From Phycisphaerales bacterium (GTDB lineage Bacteria > Planctomycetota > Phycisphaerae > Phycisphaerales > SM1A02), in contig JAQWMQ010000001.1 of NCBI GenBank assembly GCA_029246705.1, positions 1-64,000 on the forward strand: 64,000 nt of DNA, given 5' to 3'. The position numbers were made by a program, and so were the translations under genes. This document shows positions 1-8,230 of the stretch, piece by piece (position 1 is the first letter of the stretch; every line of letters begins with the position of its first letter). The notes below the pieces were generated by a model that saw only the letters and a list, made by a program, of their open reading frames with translations, ran no database searches and was not told where the DNA came from.

Positions 1-1
1 T

Positions 2-2635
2 ACGTACGACTGCCTCGATCCCGATGACGGCGACATTCCCACACCTGGAGGTGGCGCGGACGGGTCAGCCGCAAGCGACGACTTCGATAACGACGGCTTG
101 ACCAATCACGAGGAGACGCATCCCGAAAGTGGCTTCGGCACCAATCCGTGCCTGAGCGACACCGACTACGACGGGCTCTCCGATTACGACGAGATCCACG
201 TCTACGAGACCAATCCGCTGCTCGCGGACACCGACGGCGATGGACTCAATGATGACATCGAAGTCGCCTTCGAGTGTCTCGAGGCGAACGATCCTGACAA
301 CCCCAACGACCCCAATGGTGATCCCGACGGCGACAATACGTCCACTGCCGTTGAAGTTGAGTACGGCCTGAACCCGTGTGTCATGGATCCCGATACCGAC
401 GGCGATGGGACGATCGATTACTTCGACAATGATCTCGACGGCCCGTTCCGTCACGTCGGTCCGTACGCAGGCTATCCGTCGATCCAGGCCGCGATCGACG
501 AAGCGAACGATGGGGACACGATCGTCGTGGTCTTCGGCACGTGGACCGGCGAGGCGGCGTCCAACGCCCCGATAGCCGCGGTCGGCGCGAAGAGACTGTC
601 CTTCCTCGGATCCTACGGAAAGGAACTGACGATCCTGGACGACCAGGACGCCGTACCTAGTCTCTTTAACCGCGGTCTTACGTGGGAACCGGATGCCGAG
701 GGGGCAGCGCTCTCCGTGGACGGGTTCACGGTCAAGACCAGAGGAAGCTGGCTCACCGTTTCCGGAGCCCAAGCGACGAACGCAACCATCTCGAACACCG
801 ATTTCGTCGGCTTCGAGGATGACAATGTCCTTCAAGCGATTGGCATCGACATCGAAGGCGGATGCACCCTTGCGATGTCCGGATGCGACTTCAGCGGCAG
901 CGGCTCATCGAGCTGGGCGCAGTTCTACCAGGTGATCGACATCGCTTCCAACGACCTGATGAACCTCTCTCACACACTCACCGACTGCACGTTCACGAAC
1001 ATTTACGTGAACACTGGTGGTGGCCGTGAGGTCGTGAAAGTCTCTGAAGGAACGCTCACCATTCTGGAGTGCATGTTCACCGACAACCGCACGAGCTCGG
1101 ACATCGTCTTGGCAAATCGCGACCTTCTGGTCCAGGAGAGTTCCTTCATCGGCAACCAGGCGAAGAAGATCATCAACTGGTGGCCTCATACGCAAGACGG
1201 CTACCAGGCCTCGATCAACGAAAGCCTGTTCCAATCCAACGTAGTCTCCGGTGGGACCGTCTACACCTGGGCCCCGTACACCAGCGAGAGTCTCGCATCG
1301 GTCAACGCATGTACCTTCGAGAAGAACTCGGGACCACTCTATTCCAGGAACGGAGTCATCGTGGTCACCGACTCGCTTTTCACGTGCAACAACGCGGACG
1401 GCGACGGCGTCTTCAGCAACCAGACCGGCGGAATCTTGATCGGCGGCTACGGGACGGCAACGATCACGGGATGCTCGTTCATCGAAAACATCGGCCAACG
1501 CGGCAGCGGAATCCATGTTTCCTCACTCATCTCGGAATGGATCATCGAGGATTGCTGGTTCGAGGCGAACGTCGCGACGGAGAATGTAGGCGCCGCGGTC
1601 TATCGCGCTCATGGCACGGCCTCAGCCCACACCATCCGAGGATGCACCGTAACCGGCCACACGACGCTCGGTCCGGCGTTTGCCACGGATGGGGGCGCAT
1701 CGAACGCGTCGAAACGAATCGTCGAGGACTCCGTCTTCTGCAACAACGTCCAGGACTTCGACGACGTAGCGCTCTGGACGATCACGGACTGCCAGCAGGA
1801 AGTGGATTGCGGCGACATCTCCTACGATGCCGCGACCTCGGAAGAACTGACAGAGGCACTCGAGAACGCCGTCGATGGCAGCACGATTTCCATCACCCAA
1901 GGCGGCTTCTACGACATTGGCTCGCTCGACACCATCACTACAACCACGCTTACGATCACCAACACCAGTGGCGAGCTCGTCACACTCACCGGTGGCATCG
2001 AGATCGACCCGGGAGGGAGCTACGAAGGCGGCCTGGCCGGTGGTAGCCTCGCGATCGTGTTCGAAGGCATCACGATCGAAGGCTCCGGTTCGAGTGAAGG
2101 CCTTCCCGCCTACGGCGGCGGAATCCTGGTTCGCTCCGGCGACGTGATGCTCATCAACTGCACCCTGCGTAACCTCGAAGCCACGGGAGCGGGCGGCGCC
2201 CTCTACGTCGGAACATTCTGCTCGGTCACGCTCTTAGATAGCGTCCTTGAGAACAACACCGCACCGATCGGCGGCGCGGCGTACGTCGAGGACGGCGGAT
2301 TCATCAGCCTGATTGGCACAACCCTTTGCGGCAACGGCGTCGAGCTGGAAGAACAGATCTACGGCGCCTACGACATCGACGAGGAGAGTTGCATCGTCGC
2401 CGACTGCACCGACAACGACGGTGATGGAACCCCCGACGGGTGCGGCGCACCGCCCTGTCCCGCGGATATCGACGGAAGCGGTTCGGTCGACGGGGCGGAT
2501 CTCTCGATGCTCCTGGGTGCCTGGGGCGTCTGCACCGATCCGGGCGACTGCCCGGCGGACATCGATGGTGATGGCGCGGTCACGGGCGCCGACCTCTCCA
2601 TGCTGCTGGGCGCGTGGGGGGCGTGCCCGGAGTAG
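2..2635 (+). CDS. Secreted beta-helix protein with C-terminal dockerin-like repeats (5' truncated)
   Basis: The reading frame is open from the first bases of the window, so the true start lies outside; a TTG at 98 is only internal. About 877 residues are visible. The N-terminal part (about 25-140) carries acidic thrombospondin-type-3-like calcium repeats (DTDGDGLNDD, DPDTDGDGTIDYFDND). A long Gly/Asn/Thr-rich region with recurring short strands (about 150-790) resembles a right-handed parallel beta-helix. The last 60 residues hold two dockerin-like units, each CPADIDG.G.V.GADLSMLLGAWG. It is probably a cell-surface or released structural or adhesive protein; no enzymatic motif was recognised. 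Four other proteins in the window share the tail, which suggests a common sorting or anchoring role. Function is inferred from architecture only. Confidence 0.8.
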   Translation, partial: TYDCLDPDDGDIPTPGGGADGSAASDDFDNDGLTNHEETHPESGFGTNPCLSDTDYDGLSDYDEIHVYETNPLLADTDGDGLNDDIEVAFECLEANDPDNPNDPNGDPDGDNTSTAVEVEYGLNPCVMDPDTDGDGTIDYFDNDLDGPFRHVGPYAGYPSIQAAIDEANDGDTIVVVFGTWTGEAASNAPIAAVGAKRLSFLGSYGKELTILDDQDAVPSLFNRGLTWEPDAEGAALSVDGFTVKTRGSWLTVSGAQATNATISNTDFVGFEDDNVLQAIGIDIEGGCTLAMSGCDFSGSGSSSWAQFYQVIDIASNDLMNLSHTLTDCTFTNIYVNTGGGREVVKVSEGTLTILECMFTDNRTSSDIVLANRDLLVQESSFIGNQAKKIINWWPHTQDGYQASINESLFQSNVVSGGTVYTWAPYTSESLASVNACTFEKNSGPLYSRNGVIVVTDSLFTCNNADGDGVFSNQTGGILIGGYGTATITGCSFIENIGQRGSGIHVSSLISEWIIEDCWFEANVATENVGAAVYRAHGTASAHTIRGCTVTGHTTLGPAFATDGGASNASKRIVEDSVFCNNVQDFDDVALWTITDCQQEVDCGDISYDAATSEELTEALENAVDGSTISITQGGFYDIGSLDTITTTTLTITNTSGELVTLTGGIEIDPGGSYEGGLAGGSLAIVFEGITIEGSGSSEGLPAYGGGILVRSGDVMLINCTLRNLEATGAGGALYVGTFCSVTLLDSVLENNTAPIGGAAYVEDGGFISLIGTTLCGNGVELEEQIYGAYDIDEESCIVADCTDNDGDGTPDGCGAPPCPADIDGSGSVDGADLSMLLGAWGVCTDPGDCPADIDGDGAVTGADLSMLLGAWGACPE

Positions 2636-2672
2636 CCCACGCAAGAAGCGCGGGCCTGCCGCAGCCACCCGC

Positions 2673-3305
2673 TCAACGACCTGGTTGGTGTCGCAGCCTC
2701 GACAAGCGCGAGGCCACTCGGTTCCACACGCCGCGAAGGCCACGGCCCCTGCGTTCACGTTCAGCCGCGGGGTTCGAATGCGGCCAGTCGACACCCGGTG
2801 CCGGTTGATCGAGCAGGCCACACAACAGTTCCCAGCTGTCAGGGGCGCCGAGTTCGATCTCGACCATGTCCTGGGGCCGGCCTTCGAAGTACACCCGCAC
2901 CTCGGCGTTGTGGTGGTCGAACCGTTCGGCGTACACCGCTTCGTTGCCTTCGGGACAACCGGCGCCGTAGATCAGCTGGCGCATGGTCGTCATCTTCGTG
3001 CCGAAGTGCCGCACCTGGCTGGCAACCCACTTTTCGGTCGGCCGCACCGTCAGCACGAACTTGCTGCCCGGATATCGCTCATCGATCTCCCGGTAGAGAA
3101 TCGGCCAGGGATTGTCCTGGAACGCGTCGTGGCTTTGATTGTCCACGTAGTCCCAGGCGAACTCGTGCAACCTCTCGGCAAGGTCCTTCCGGTTGCGATC
3201 CTGGCTCACTCCGCAGACTCGGTATCCCAGGATCTCGAGTGCCTGGCCGAGCGATGATGTTCCGGACTTGTGGAATTCGATGCCGAATACCCTGGGTGTC
3301 TTCAA
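2673..3305 (-). CDS. Sulfotransferase family protein
   Basis: Encodes 210 residues. The N-terminus FGIEFHKSGTSSLGQAL followed by LGYRV matches the 5'-phosphosulfate-binding loop of PAPS-dependent sulfotransferases of the Sulfotransfer_4 type. A later FVLTVRPTEKWVASQ segment resembles the 3'-phosphate-binding region with its Arg. The likely reaction is transfer of sulfate from PAPS to a hydroxyl of a small molecule or glycan; the acceptor cannot be told. Translation probably begins at TTG (3305), because a good Shine-Dalgarno (AGAGGG, 5 nt spacing) precedes it and the loop motif is close behind. The C-terminal 35 residues are very Arg-rich (RERRGRGLRG...SRLRHQPGR). The gene is convergent with the dockerin-like gene to its left. 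Confidence 0.8.
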   Translation of the reverse strand: MKTPRVFGIEFHKSGTSSLGQALEILGYRVCGVSQDRNRKDLAERLHEFAWDYVDNQSHDAFQDNPWPILYREIDERYPGSKFVLTVRPTEKWVASQVRHFGTKMTTMRQLIYGAGCPEGNEAVYAERFDHHNAEVRVYFEGRPQDMVEIELGAPDSWELLCGLLDQPAPGVDWPHSNPAAERERRGRGLRGVWNRVASRLSRLRHQPGR

Positions 3306-3525
3306 GCCGGCCCTCTTTCACTCTCGAAAGAAATCGATGAGGCTGACAGACGGAACATATCAAGGCGGATATGACATCCAAACAGATGACATCGGCTCCA
3401 TGAATGGAATGCGCGGACGAAACAACTCCGAAAACACGCTGTCCCTGATTCCCGACGTCGACGCGTCGAACACACGCCCCACGTGACGAAAGCCAACACA
3501 ACGAATCGATGAAAAAAACAACGTG
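3306..3525. other. Intergenic region between permease and sulfotransferase genes
   Basis: About 220 bases, more AT-rich than its surroundings, lying between two minus-strand genes. On the minus strand a run of seven T follows the permease stop codon within about 20 nt, but no strong GC stem precedes it, so a terminator is only possible. The region presumably holds the sulfotransferase promoter; no clear -35/-10 pair was found. Confidence 0.3.
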
Positions 3526-5004
3526 TCACTCGTCGATCGGAAGTGGGTCGTCGACCTTGCCCGCGATCCAATCACGAATTCTCGGCATGAGGACCTCACG
3601 CAGGAGGATCTTGATGCAGGCTGCGACGGGGATCGCTATCAGCATGCCGTAGAGACCGGCCAGGGCACCACCTGCGAGGATCGCCACCACGATCGTGACC
3701 GGATCGAGGTTGGTCGCCTTGCCGGCGATCAGCGGCGTGAGCACGTAGTCATCGAGGAACTGACAGACCAGGAAGATCAGGGAAGGCCAGAGGATGATCG
3801 CCCACCAGACCATCGGGTCGGTGTCGTGGGTGGAGAACTGGTCCGCGAAGAGCAGCCCCACCGAAAGCGGAAGTCCGATGCCACCGAGGTAGGGCACCAG
3901 GGTGAAGATGCCGACGATGATGCCCAGCGGAATCGCGTAGGGCACCCCGACGATCGTCCACCCGATTGCGTAGAGCAACGCGAGGATCGAGCAGATGACG
4001 ATGCGCCCGCGCACGAAGCCCGAGACCGCACTGTCCATTTCCCCGAGCAGGAAGATCGTCCGGTCGCGATGGTTCTCCATGATCATGCTCTTCCCGAAGT
4101 TCAACATCTTCGGCCACGCGACGCTGAACATGAAGAAGTAGAAGGGAATCAGGAATGTCAGCAGGCCGATCTCGACCAGTCCGAGGATGATGCCCCAGAC
4201 CCGGCTGAAACTGGTTCCGACGATTCCGAACCAGTTGACTTTCGACGTGTCGGCCTGGGCGGTCCCGACGACGTGTTCCTCGGCGAGCTGCCGGGAGACC
4301 TCGGAGCGGACCAGTGTCTCAAGTTGCGAGTAGGTTTCCGTGACATCAGCCGTGGCATCGGGCGCCACCGGCTTTGAAACATCTTCTCCGGGCACCTCCC
4401 CGGCAACATGGGTCACCGCGGGCTGGGTCTCCTCGGCAGCCCCGGCAACGACTGCCGCAGCCTTTGAATCCGAGGAATCACCAGTCGCCGCCGGGGTTGC
4501 CGCCGGCTTGCCGGTCTCCCCCGAGGAATCGCCTGGATCAGCGCCCTCCAAGGCCGGCACGCCCATCCAACCTTCGACCTTGTTCACGAACGAGCCCAGT
4601 TCGGGTCGCACCGATTCCGGTGCGTAGCTGACCGCATGATTGATGGCGTTGGTGTACTTGCCCTTGCTTATGGCGTCGACGAAGGACATCGTCTGCCCCA
4701 CCACCAGTGGCACGGTGAGACCGATGACCAACAGGAGGGCAATCCCCCCCACGCCAAGCACCGAACCCACCGCAAGCGGACGAGGAAACTTCAGCCGATG
4801 CTGCATCATCGAGATGAGTGGTTCGAACAGATAGGCCAGCAGGAGGGCGACCAGCAATGGAACGGTCACCGATCGCATCGCGTAGCCGAGCCACATCACG
4901 AAGACGAGCACGAAGATCCATGCAGCATCTCGGATCGGCTGGATCTGCCAGAGATGGCGATCCGCCACACTCGGGATGTCGGGCACCTGTTTCTGTGGTT
5001 TCAT
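3526..5004 (-). CDS. AI-2E family transporter (PerM/TqsA-like permease) with large hydrophilic insert
   Basis: Encodes 492 residues with paired N-terminal membrane segments (DAAWIFVLVFVMWLGYAMRS, VPLLVALLLAYLFEPLI) and a C-terminal block including GIIVGIFTLVPYLGGIGLPL. These are features of the AI-2E/PerM family of polytopic inner-membrane permeases. Members export or exchange small solutes; the substrate here is unknown and the family name should not be read as proof of autoinducer transport. Typical members have about 350-380 residues. The excess is an Ala/Pro/Glu/Ser-rich low-complexity insert at about 170-245 (GETGKPAATPAATGDSSDS, AAEETQPAVTHVAGEVPG). The gene starts with ATG at 5004 and lies 18 nt downstream of the Minf_1886-type gene, so the two are probably cotranscribed. 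Confidence 0.85.
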   Translation of the reverse strand: MKPQKQVPDIPSVADRHLWQIQPIRDAAWIFVLVFVMWLGYAMRSVTVPLLVALLLAYLFEPLISMMQHRLKFPRPLAVGSVLGVGGIALLLVIGLTVPLVVGQTMSFVDAISKGKYTNAINHAVSYAPESVRPELGSFVNKVEGWMGVPALEGADPGDSSGETGKPAATPAATGDSSDSKAAAVVAGAAEETQPAVTHVAGEVPGEDVSKPVAPDATADVTETYSQLETLVRSEVSRQLAEEHVVGTAQADTSKVNWFGIVGTSFSRVWGIILGLVEIGLLTFLIPFYFFMFSVAWPKMLNFGKSMIMENHRDRTIFLLGEMDSAVSGFVRGRIVICSILALLYAIGWTIVGVPYAIPLGIIVGIFTLVPYLGGIGLPLSVGLLFADQFSTHDTDPMVWWAIILWPSLIFLVCQFLDDYVLTPLIAGKATNLDPVTIVVAILAGGALAGLYGMLIAIPVAACIKILLREVLMPRIRDWIAGKVDDPLPIDE

Positions 5005-5022
5005 CAGACCAGTTCGGCCGGC

Positions 5023-5427
5023 TCAGACCGCGCCAATTCCGTTCAGCAGGGCATCTCGACTGAACGCCTCGTCGAATTCGTAGACGCTTCGAAAGTCGTC
5101 GAGGGAATCCTCGTCGGTCCTGCTCATCAAGCCGGCATCGATCATCGCGAAGACGATGCGTCCGAAGTCGGCGGTTCGGTAGATCTTCCAGTGACTGAGC
5201 ACCGACGGCGCCATCAGCCCCCAGCGATCGATCGCGAGATCTCGCAGTCCGAGACAGAATTCCTGGCCACGGATGTGACGCTCCTCGGTTGAGAGGTGGG
5301 CGTTCTCTTCGTACAGGCGTTCCTGGGTGTGGGAGAGCCCGCTCTGGACGAATTCGTACGCCTCCGCCGGATAGGGCGTGGAATCGATCATCGTCTGGTA
5401 ATCGGCATCAGGCTTGGTGGTCGTCAT
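5023..5427 (-). CDS. Minf_1886 family protein (planctomycete/verrucomicrobial conserved protein)
   Basis: About 134 residues from ATG 5427; an in-frame GTG at 5439 would add four residues. Neither start has a clear Shine-Dalgarno. The order YPAEAYEFVQSGLSHTQERL, then HIRGQEFCLGLRDLAIDRWG, VLSHWKIYRTADFGRIVF, and DSLDDFRSVYEFDEAF matches the small family known as Minf_1886, conserved mainly in Planctomycetes and Verrucomicrobia and of unknown function. No signal peptide or membrane segment is visible, so it is probably cytoplasmic. It lies 18 nt upstream of the AI-2E-family permease gene. The assignment comes from recalled family motifs; no biochemical role can be given. Confidence 0.8.
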   Translation of the reverse strand: MTTTKPDADYQTMIDSTPYPAEAYEFVQSGLSHTQERLYEENAHLSTEERHIRGQEFCLGLRDLAIDRWGLMAPSVLSHWKIYRTADFGRIVFAMIDAGLMSRTDEDSLDDFRSVYEFDEAFSRDALLNGIGAV

Positions 5428-5502
5428 GGGGGTGGGCACACATCAACACTGGTGGACTGACGAAGGCCCGAAGGCTTCGCACTGGAGGAGTGAGGGATCC
5501 TG

Positions 5503-5561
5503 CACTACTACTGTAGTGTCTTCGACAAGCGGTTTCTCCATGAGTTCTATCGGCTTGTCGA
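5503..5561 (-). promoter_or_regulatory. Two adjacent stem-loops in the leader of the Minf_1886-type gene
   Basis: Between the amidohydrolase stop and the Minf_1886-type gene there are two inverted repeats. CACTAC/GTAGTG lies at 5503-5518 with a 4-nt loop. TCGACAAGC/GCTTGTCGA lies at 5522-5530 and 5553-5561 with a loop of about 22 nt. Neither is followed by a T-run on the minus strand, so simple intrinsic termination is not indicated. They could be a leader structure or an operator; function unknown. Confidence 0.35.
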
Positions 5562-5658
5562 GATCTTCTGCAACAGTTCCCCTGAACGAGGTCCCTGGTC
5601 GCCCTTACCGGCCTCTCAAATGCGCCTTACCCGTCAGCATGCCGCCTTCAGAGGCGAA

Positions 5659-6981
5659 TCAGCCGCACAACACCGGGGCCTGGTCATCGAGAAAAAGCCA
5701 CTCGAGAGGCTGGTCGGCCGCCGGCACGACACGTGCCCGATCCGACAGGGGAATCGCCAGGAGCCCGTGCTTGGGACCCGGGCTCAGCAGGACCGAATCT
5801 GGTGCCAGCCCAAGAGCGCGCGCACCATGCAGCGTTGCCATGGGGAGCCATTCCTCCAGGGTCGCATCCCATCGGTTGATCAATTCCAGTGCATCATCGA
5901 GTACCGACAGGCGTCGCCCGGCCAGCCCGGGTCCCGGGAGGCAGGGACGACCGTCCGTTCCCAGCGCGACCGGAAGCCCGTGACGCAGCATCGCCCGCCA
6001 GGCATGCGGTGGCTGCCCGGGCTCGGGGTGCCCCAGCGATCGACTGGCCCGCGGACAGAACGCCACGGTCACACCACGCTCGGCAAGACGATCCAGGTGT
6101 TCCGGTTGATCGATGTAGTTGAGGTGAACGACAAGCGCACGGGCACCCGGCAATCGAGGGAGTACCGCCTCGATGGGGTGCGTTCCCGGGAAGTCCACCG
6201 TTCCCGGCGGGTACCCGAACCGCTCAAGGAGCTCCACGATCGGGCCGCTCCCCTGCCTGCACCAGGTCAGCTCGTCCATCGACTCGGCCAGGTGCGTGGC
6301 CACGCGGTGCCCGCTTTTCGCCGCGGCGTCGTAGAGGGCCGCGCCCGTTGAATAGGGTGCGTGGGGCGTGACCCCGGTCTGAAGCGGACCTGGGTCCCCT
6401 TCGGGCGTGCCCAGTGACGTGATCTTCGCCAGGGCTTCGCTGGATCGATCATCGTGACCGATCACCTCCAGGAAGGCGACCCCGCGAATTCGTGACGCCT
6501 GAACCGCCGAGAAGGCCCGCGAGGATCCACAGATATCGCCCACGAAGGGACACCCCCCCGCTCGAGATGCCTCGACTCCCTGGCTGACCGCTCGCTCGAC
6601 CGCACCGGGTTCGTCCTGGGCACGGCGATGTGCCTGCACTCGGGCCAACCACTGCGGGAAGGGCAAGGGTTCGGCGGGCGCCGGGAGATCGCTGAGGTCG
6701 AGGTGCACATGGGCGTTGACCAGGGGCGGACAGACCAGCGAATCCGGTCGCTGGACCAGGGAGGCCCCCTCCCCGGGTGCCCCGATCGCCTCGGGCGTGC
6801 CCACGGCCAGAACCGAGCCGCCATCGAGCAGCACGGCGCCGGGTGCATGGCGCTGCCGGGCATCCGCCACCACCCCGGCGTGGACAAGCTGACGGCCGGG
6901 AGTCGGTGACATCGCGTCCCCGGGGGCTCCGGGCCGGAAGAAAGCCCCATCTTCTGGGGGGATGGATTGTGCATCGCCCAT
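5659..6981 (-). CDS. Amidohydrolase family metal-dependent hydrolase
   Basis: Encodes 440 residues starting with ATG 6981, preceded by a strong Shine-Dalgarno (CAGGAG, 5 nt spacing). The metal-site landmarks of the amidohydrolase (TIM-barrel deaminase/chlorohydrolase) superfamily appear in order: HxH in VNAHVHLDLS, a His in GVTPHAPYS, a His in ATHLAES, and the Asp in ALGTDGRPCLPG. The N-terminal strand segment (VHAGVVADARQRHAPGAVLL) fits the composite beta-domain of this group. It probably hydrolyses a C-N bond in a cytoplasmic heterocyclic or amino substrate (deaminase type). The exact substrate cannot be named. It is divergent from the OmpA lipoprotein gene. Confidence 0.8.
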   Translation of the reverse strand: MGDAQSIPPEDGAFFRPGAPGDAMSPTPGRQLVHAGVVADARQRHAPGAVLLDGGSVLAVGTPEAIGAPGEGASLVQRPDSLVCPPLVNAHVHLDLSDLPAPAEPLPFPQWLARVQAHRRAQDEPGAVERAVSQGVEASRAGGCPFVGDICGSSRAFSAVQASRIRGVAFLEVIGHDDRSSEALAKITSLGTPEGDPGPLQTGVTPHAPYSTGAALYDAAAKSGHRVATHLAESMDELTWCRQGSGPIVELLERFGYPPGTVDFPGTHPIEAVLPRLPGARALVVHLNYIDQPEHLDRLAERGVTVAFCPRASRSLGHPEPGQPPHAWRAMLRHGLPVALGTDGRPCLPGPGLAGRRLSVLDDALELINRWDATLEEWLPMATLHGARALGLAPDSVLLSPGPKHGLLAIPLSDRARVVPAADQPLEWLFLDDQAPVLCG

Positions 6982-7003
6982 GCTGGCTCCTGATCTGATT
7001 ACA

Positions 7004-7018
7004 CTTTACGAGGTAAAG
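7004..7018. promoter_or_regulatory. Perfect inverted repeat in the divergent amidohydrolase/OmpA intergenic region
   Basis: CTTTAC-GAG-GTAAAG forms a perfect 6-bp dyad with a 3-bp spacer, placed 22 bp upstream of the amidohydrolase start and about 70 bp upstream of the lipoprotein start. The size and position suit a regulator-binding site. No regulator gene is adjacent and no family can be assigned. Confidence 0.3.
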
Positions 7019-7087
7019 CCGAAAGTGCCTGATTTGTGCGGGCACAAGAGCTGAAGAGCAACACTCTCGAGCAGGGGTCTCACGACA

Positions 7088-7939
7088 ATGCGCAAATCAC
7101 TTCTCATCATCGCCGGCACTTCCATCTTCGCCATCCTGGCCACCGGCTGCGTACCTCAACAGAAGTACGACGAACTGTTGACCGCCTATCGAGGCAAGGA
7201 TCAACATGCACTGAAGATGCAGGATCAGCTCGACAGTGCCCGTGCCAACGAGAAGGTCCTCAGAAACCAGCTCACCGACACCCGGCAGAAGCTCGACGCC
7301 CTCGAGACGATGACCGGCAAGCAGTCGGAGGAACTGGCCAGCATGGAGCAGATGTTCCAGGGGCTCTCCCAGCGCATCACCTCGTTGCGCGTGGCCGCAC
7401 TGCCCCCCGAACTGAACGCCAAGCTGACCCGCCTGCGCGACACCTACCCCGAACTGCTCAGCTTCGACGAAACCACCGGAATGCTGCGATTCAGCACGGA
7501 CCTGTCCTTCGGACTGGGTTCCACCGAGCTCTCCACGAACGCCAGGAAGGCGATGAACTCACTGGCCTCGATCCTCAACAGCTCGGACGGCACCCCGTTC
7601 GACGTGGAGATCATCGGCCACACCGACAACGTGCCGGTCAGCCGCCCGGCGACCCGCCAGAAGTACCCGGACAACATGCACCTCTCGGTCGGCCGCGCCA
7701 TGGCGGTTCGATCCACCCTGGTCAGCGACAAGGTCAGCGCCGGACGCGTCAAGGTCGGTGGCTGGGGCGAGCATCGCCCGCTCAAGATGAACCCTGATCG
7801 TGGCGGAGAAGCCGCCAACCGCCGGGTCGAGATGTACCTGATCCCCAGCACCGTGGTGAAGGAACTCGAATCCGCTCAGGAAACCACCGAGACGCTCGTG
7901 GGCCAGCCCACGAACCAGGACGATTTCCCTCCAAAGTGA
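7088..7939 (+). CDS. OmpA/Pal-type peptidoglycan-associated lipoprotein
   Basis: Encodes 283 residues. The first 21 residues form a lipoprotein signal with lipobox L-A-T-G-C (Cys21). Residues about 28-115 are rich in heptad-like Leu/Gln/Glu and probably form a coiled coil. The C-terminal domain (about 145-265) has the OmpA-like fold, with EIIGHTDNVPVSRPA, LSVGRAMAVRSTLV and GGWGEHRPL...NRRVEMYLIP, the segments that bind diaminopimelate peptidoglycan. It probably sits in the outer membrane facing the periplasm and tethers envelope to cell wall. A GGGG-type ribosome site lies about 9 nt upstream of the ATG. The gene stands alone, divergent from the amidohydrolase gene. The family call is secure; partners are unknown. 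Confidence 0.9.
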   Translation: MRKSLLIIAGTSIFAILATGCVPQQKYDELLTAYRGKDQHALKMQDQLDSARANEKVLRNQLTDTRQKLDALETMTGKQSEELASMEQMFQGLSQRITSLRVAALPPELNAKLTRLRDTYPELLSFDETTGMLRFSTDLSFGLGSTELSTNARKAMNSLASILNSSDGTPFDVEIIGHTDNVPVSRPATRQKYPDNMHLSVGRAMAVRSTLVSDKVSAGRVKVGGWGEHRPLKMNPDRGGEAANRRVEMYLIPSTVVKELESAQETTETLVGQPTNQDDFPPK

Positions 7940-8230
7940 GTCCGGATCCCGGAGACGACCTGCCTCCGGATGCCCAATAAATTGATTGGATTGCACAAAA
8001 TGAGCAATCCACACATGGAACTTGCCCGGTTGGCAGTTAGCCTCGGGTTGTGTGAGGACGATTTCATGCCCCAGGGGCCAGGCGTAGGCTTGGTCGGCCA
8101 GCGGCTTTCGTTCTTCACTCGGTGCCCTGATCCCGATGTATGGGCTCAGGAACGAGATAATGATGTTTACTCACCGGTCGCACTCACCAGACGGCCAGAT
8201 CAAAGATTCAGATGAAGGACGCAAACCAGA
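7940..8230. other. 291-base intergenic region
   Basis: It holds a modest inverted repeat just after the lipoprotein stop (CCGGAG ... CTCCGG, about 7950-7972) without a T-run, and a possible 81-codon frame at 7970-8215 that lacks a ribosome site and any recognisable motif. I judge it non-coding; it presumably carries the promoter of the following secreted-protein gene. Confidence 0.4.

Noticed and set aside
7970-8215. Possible 81-codon small gene upstream of the lamin-tail-like gene
   Set aside because: No ribosome site, no motif, and an amino-acid pattern like non-coding sequence.
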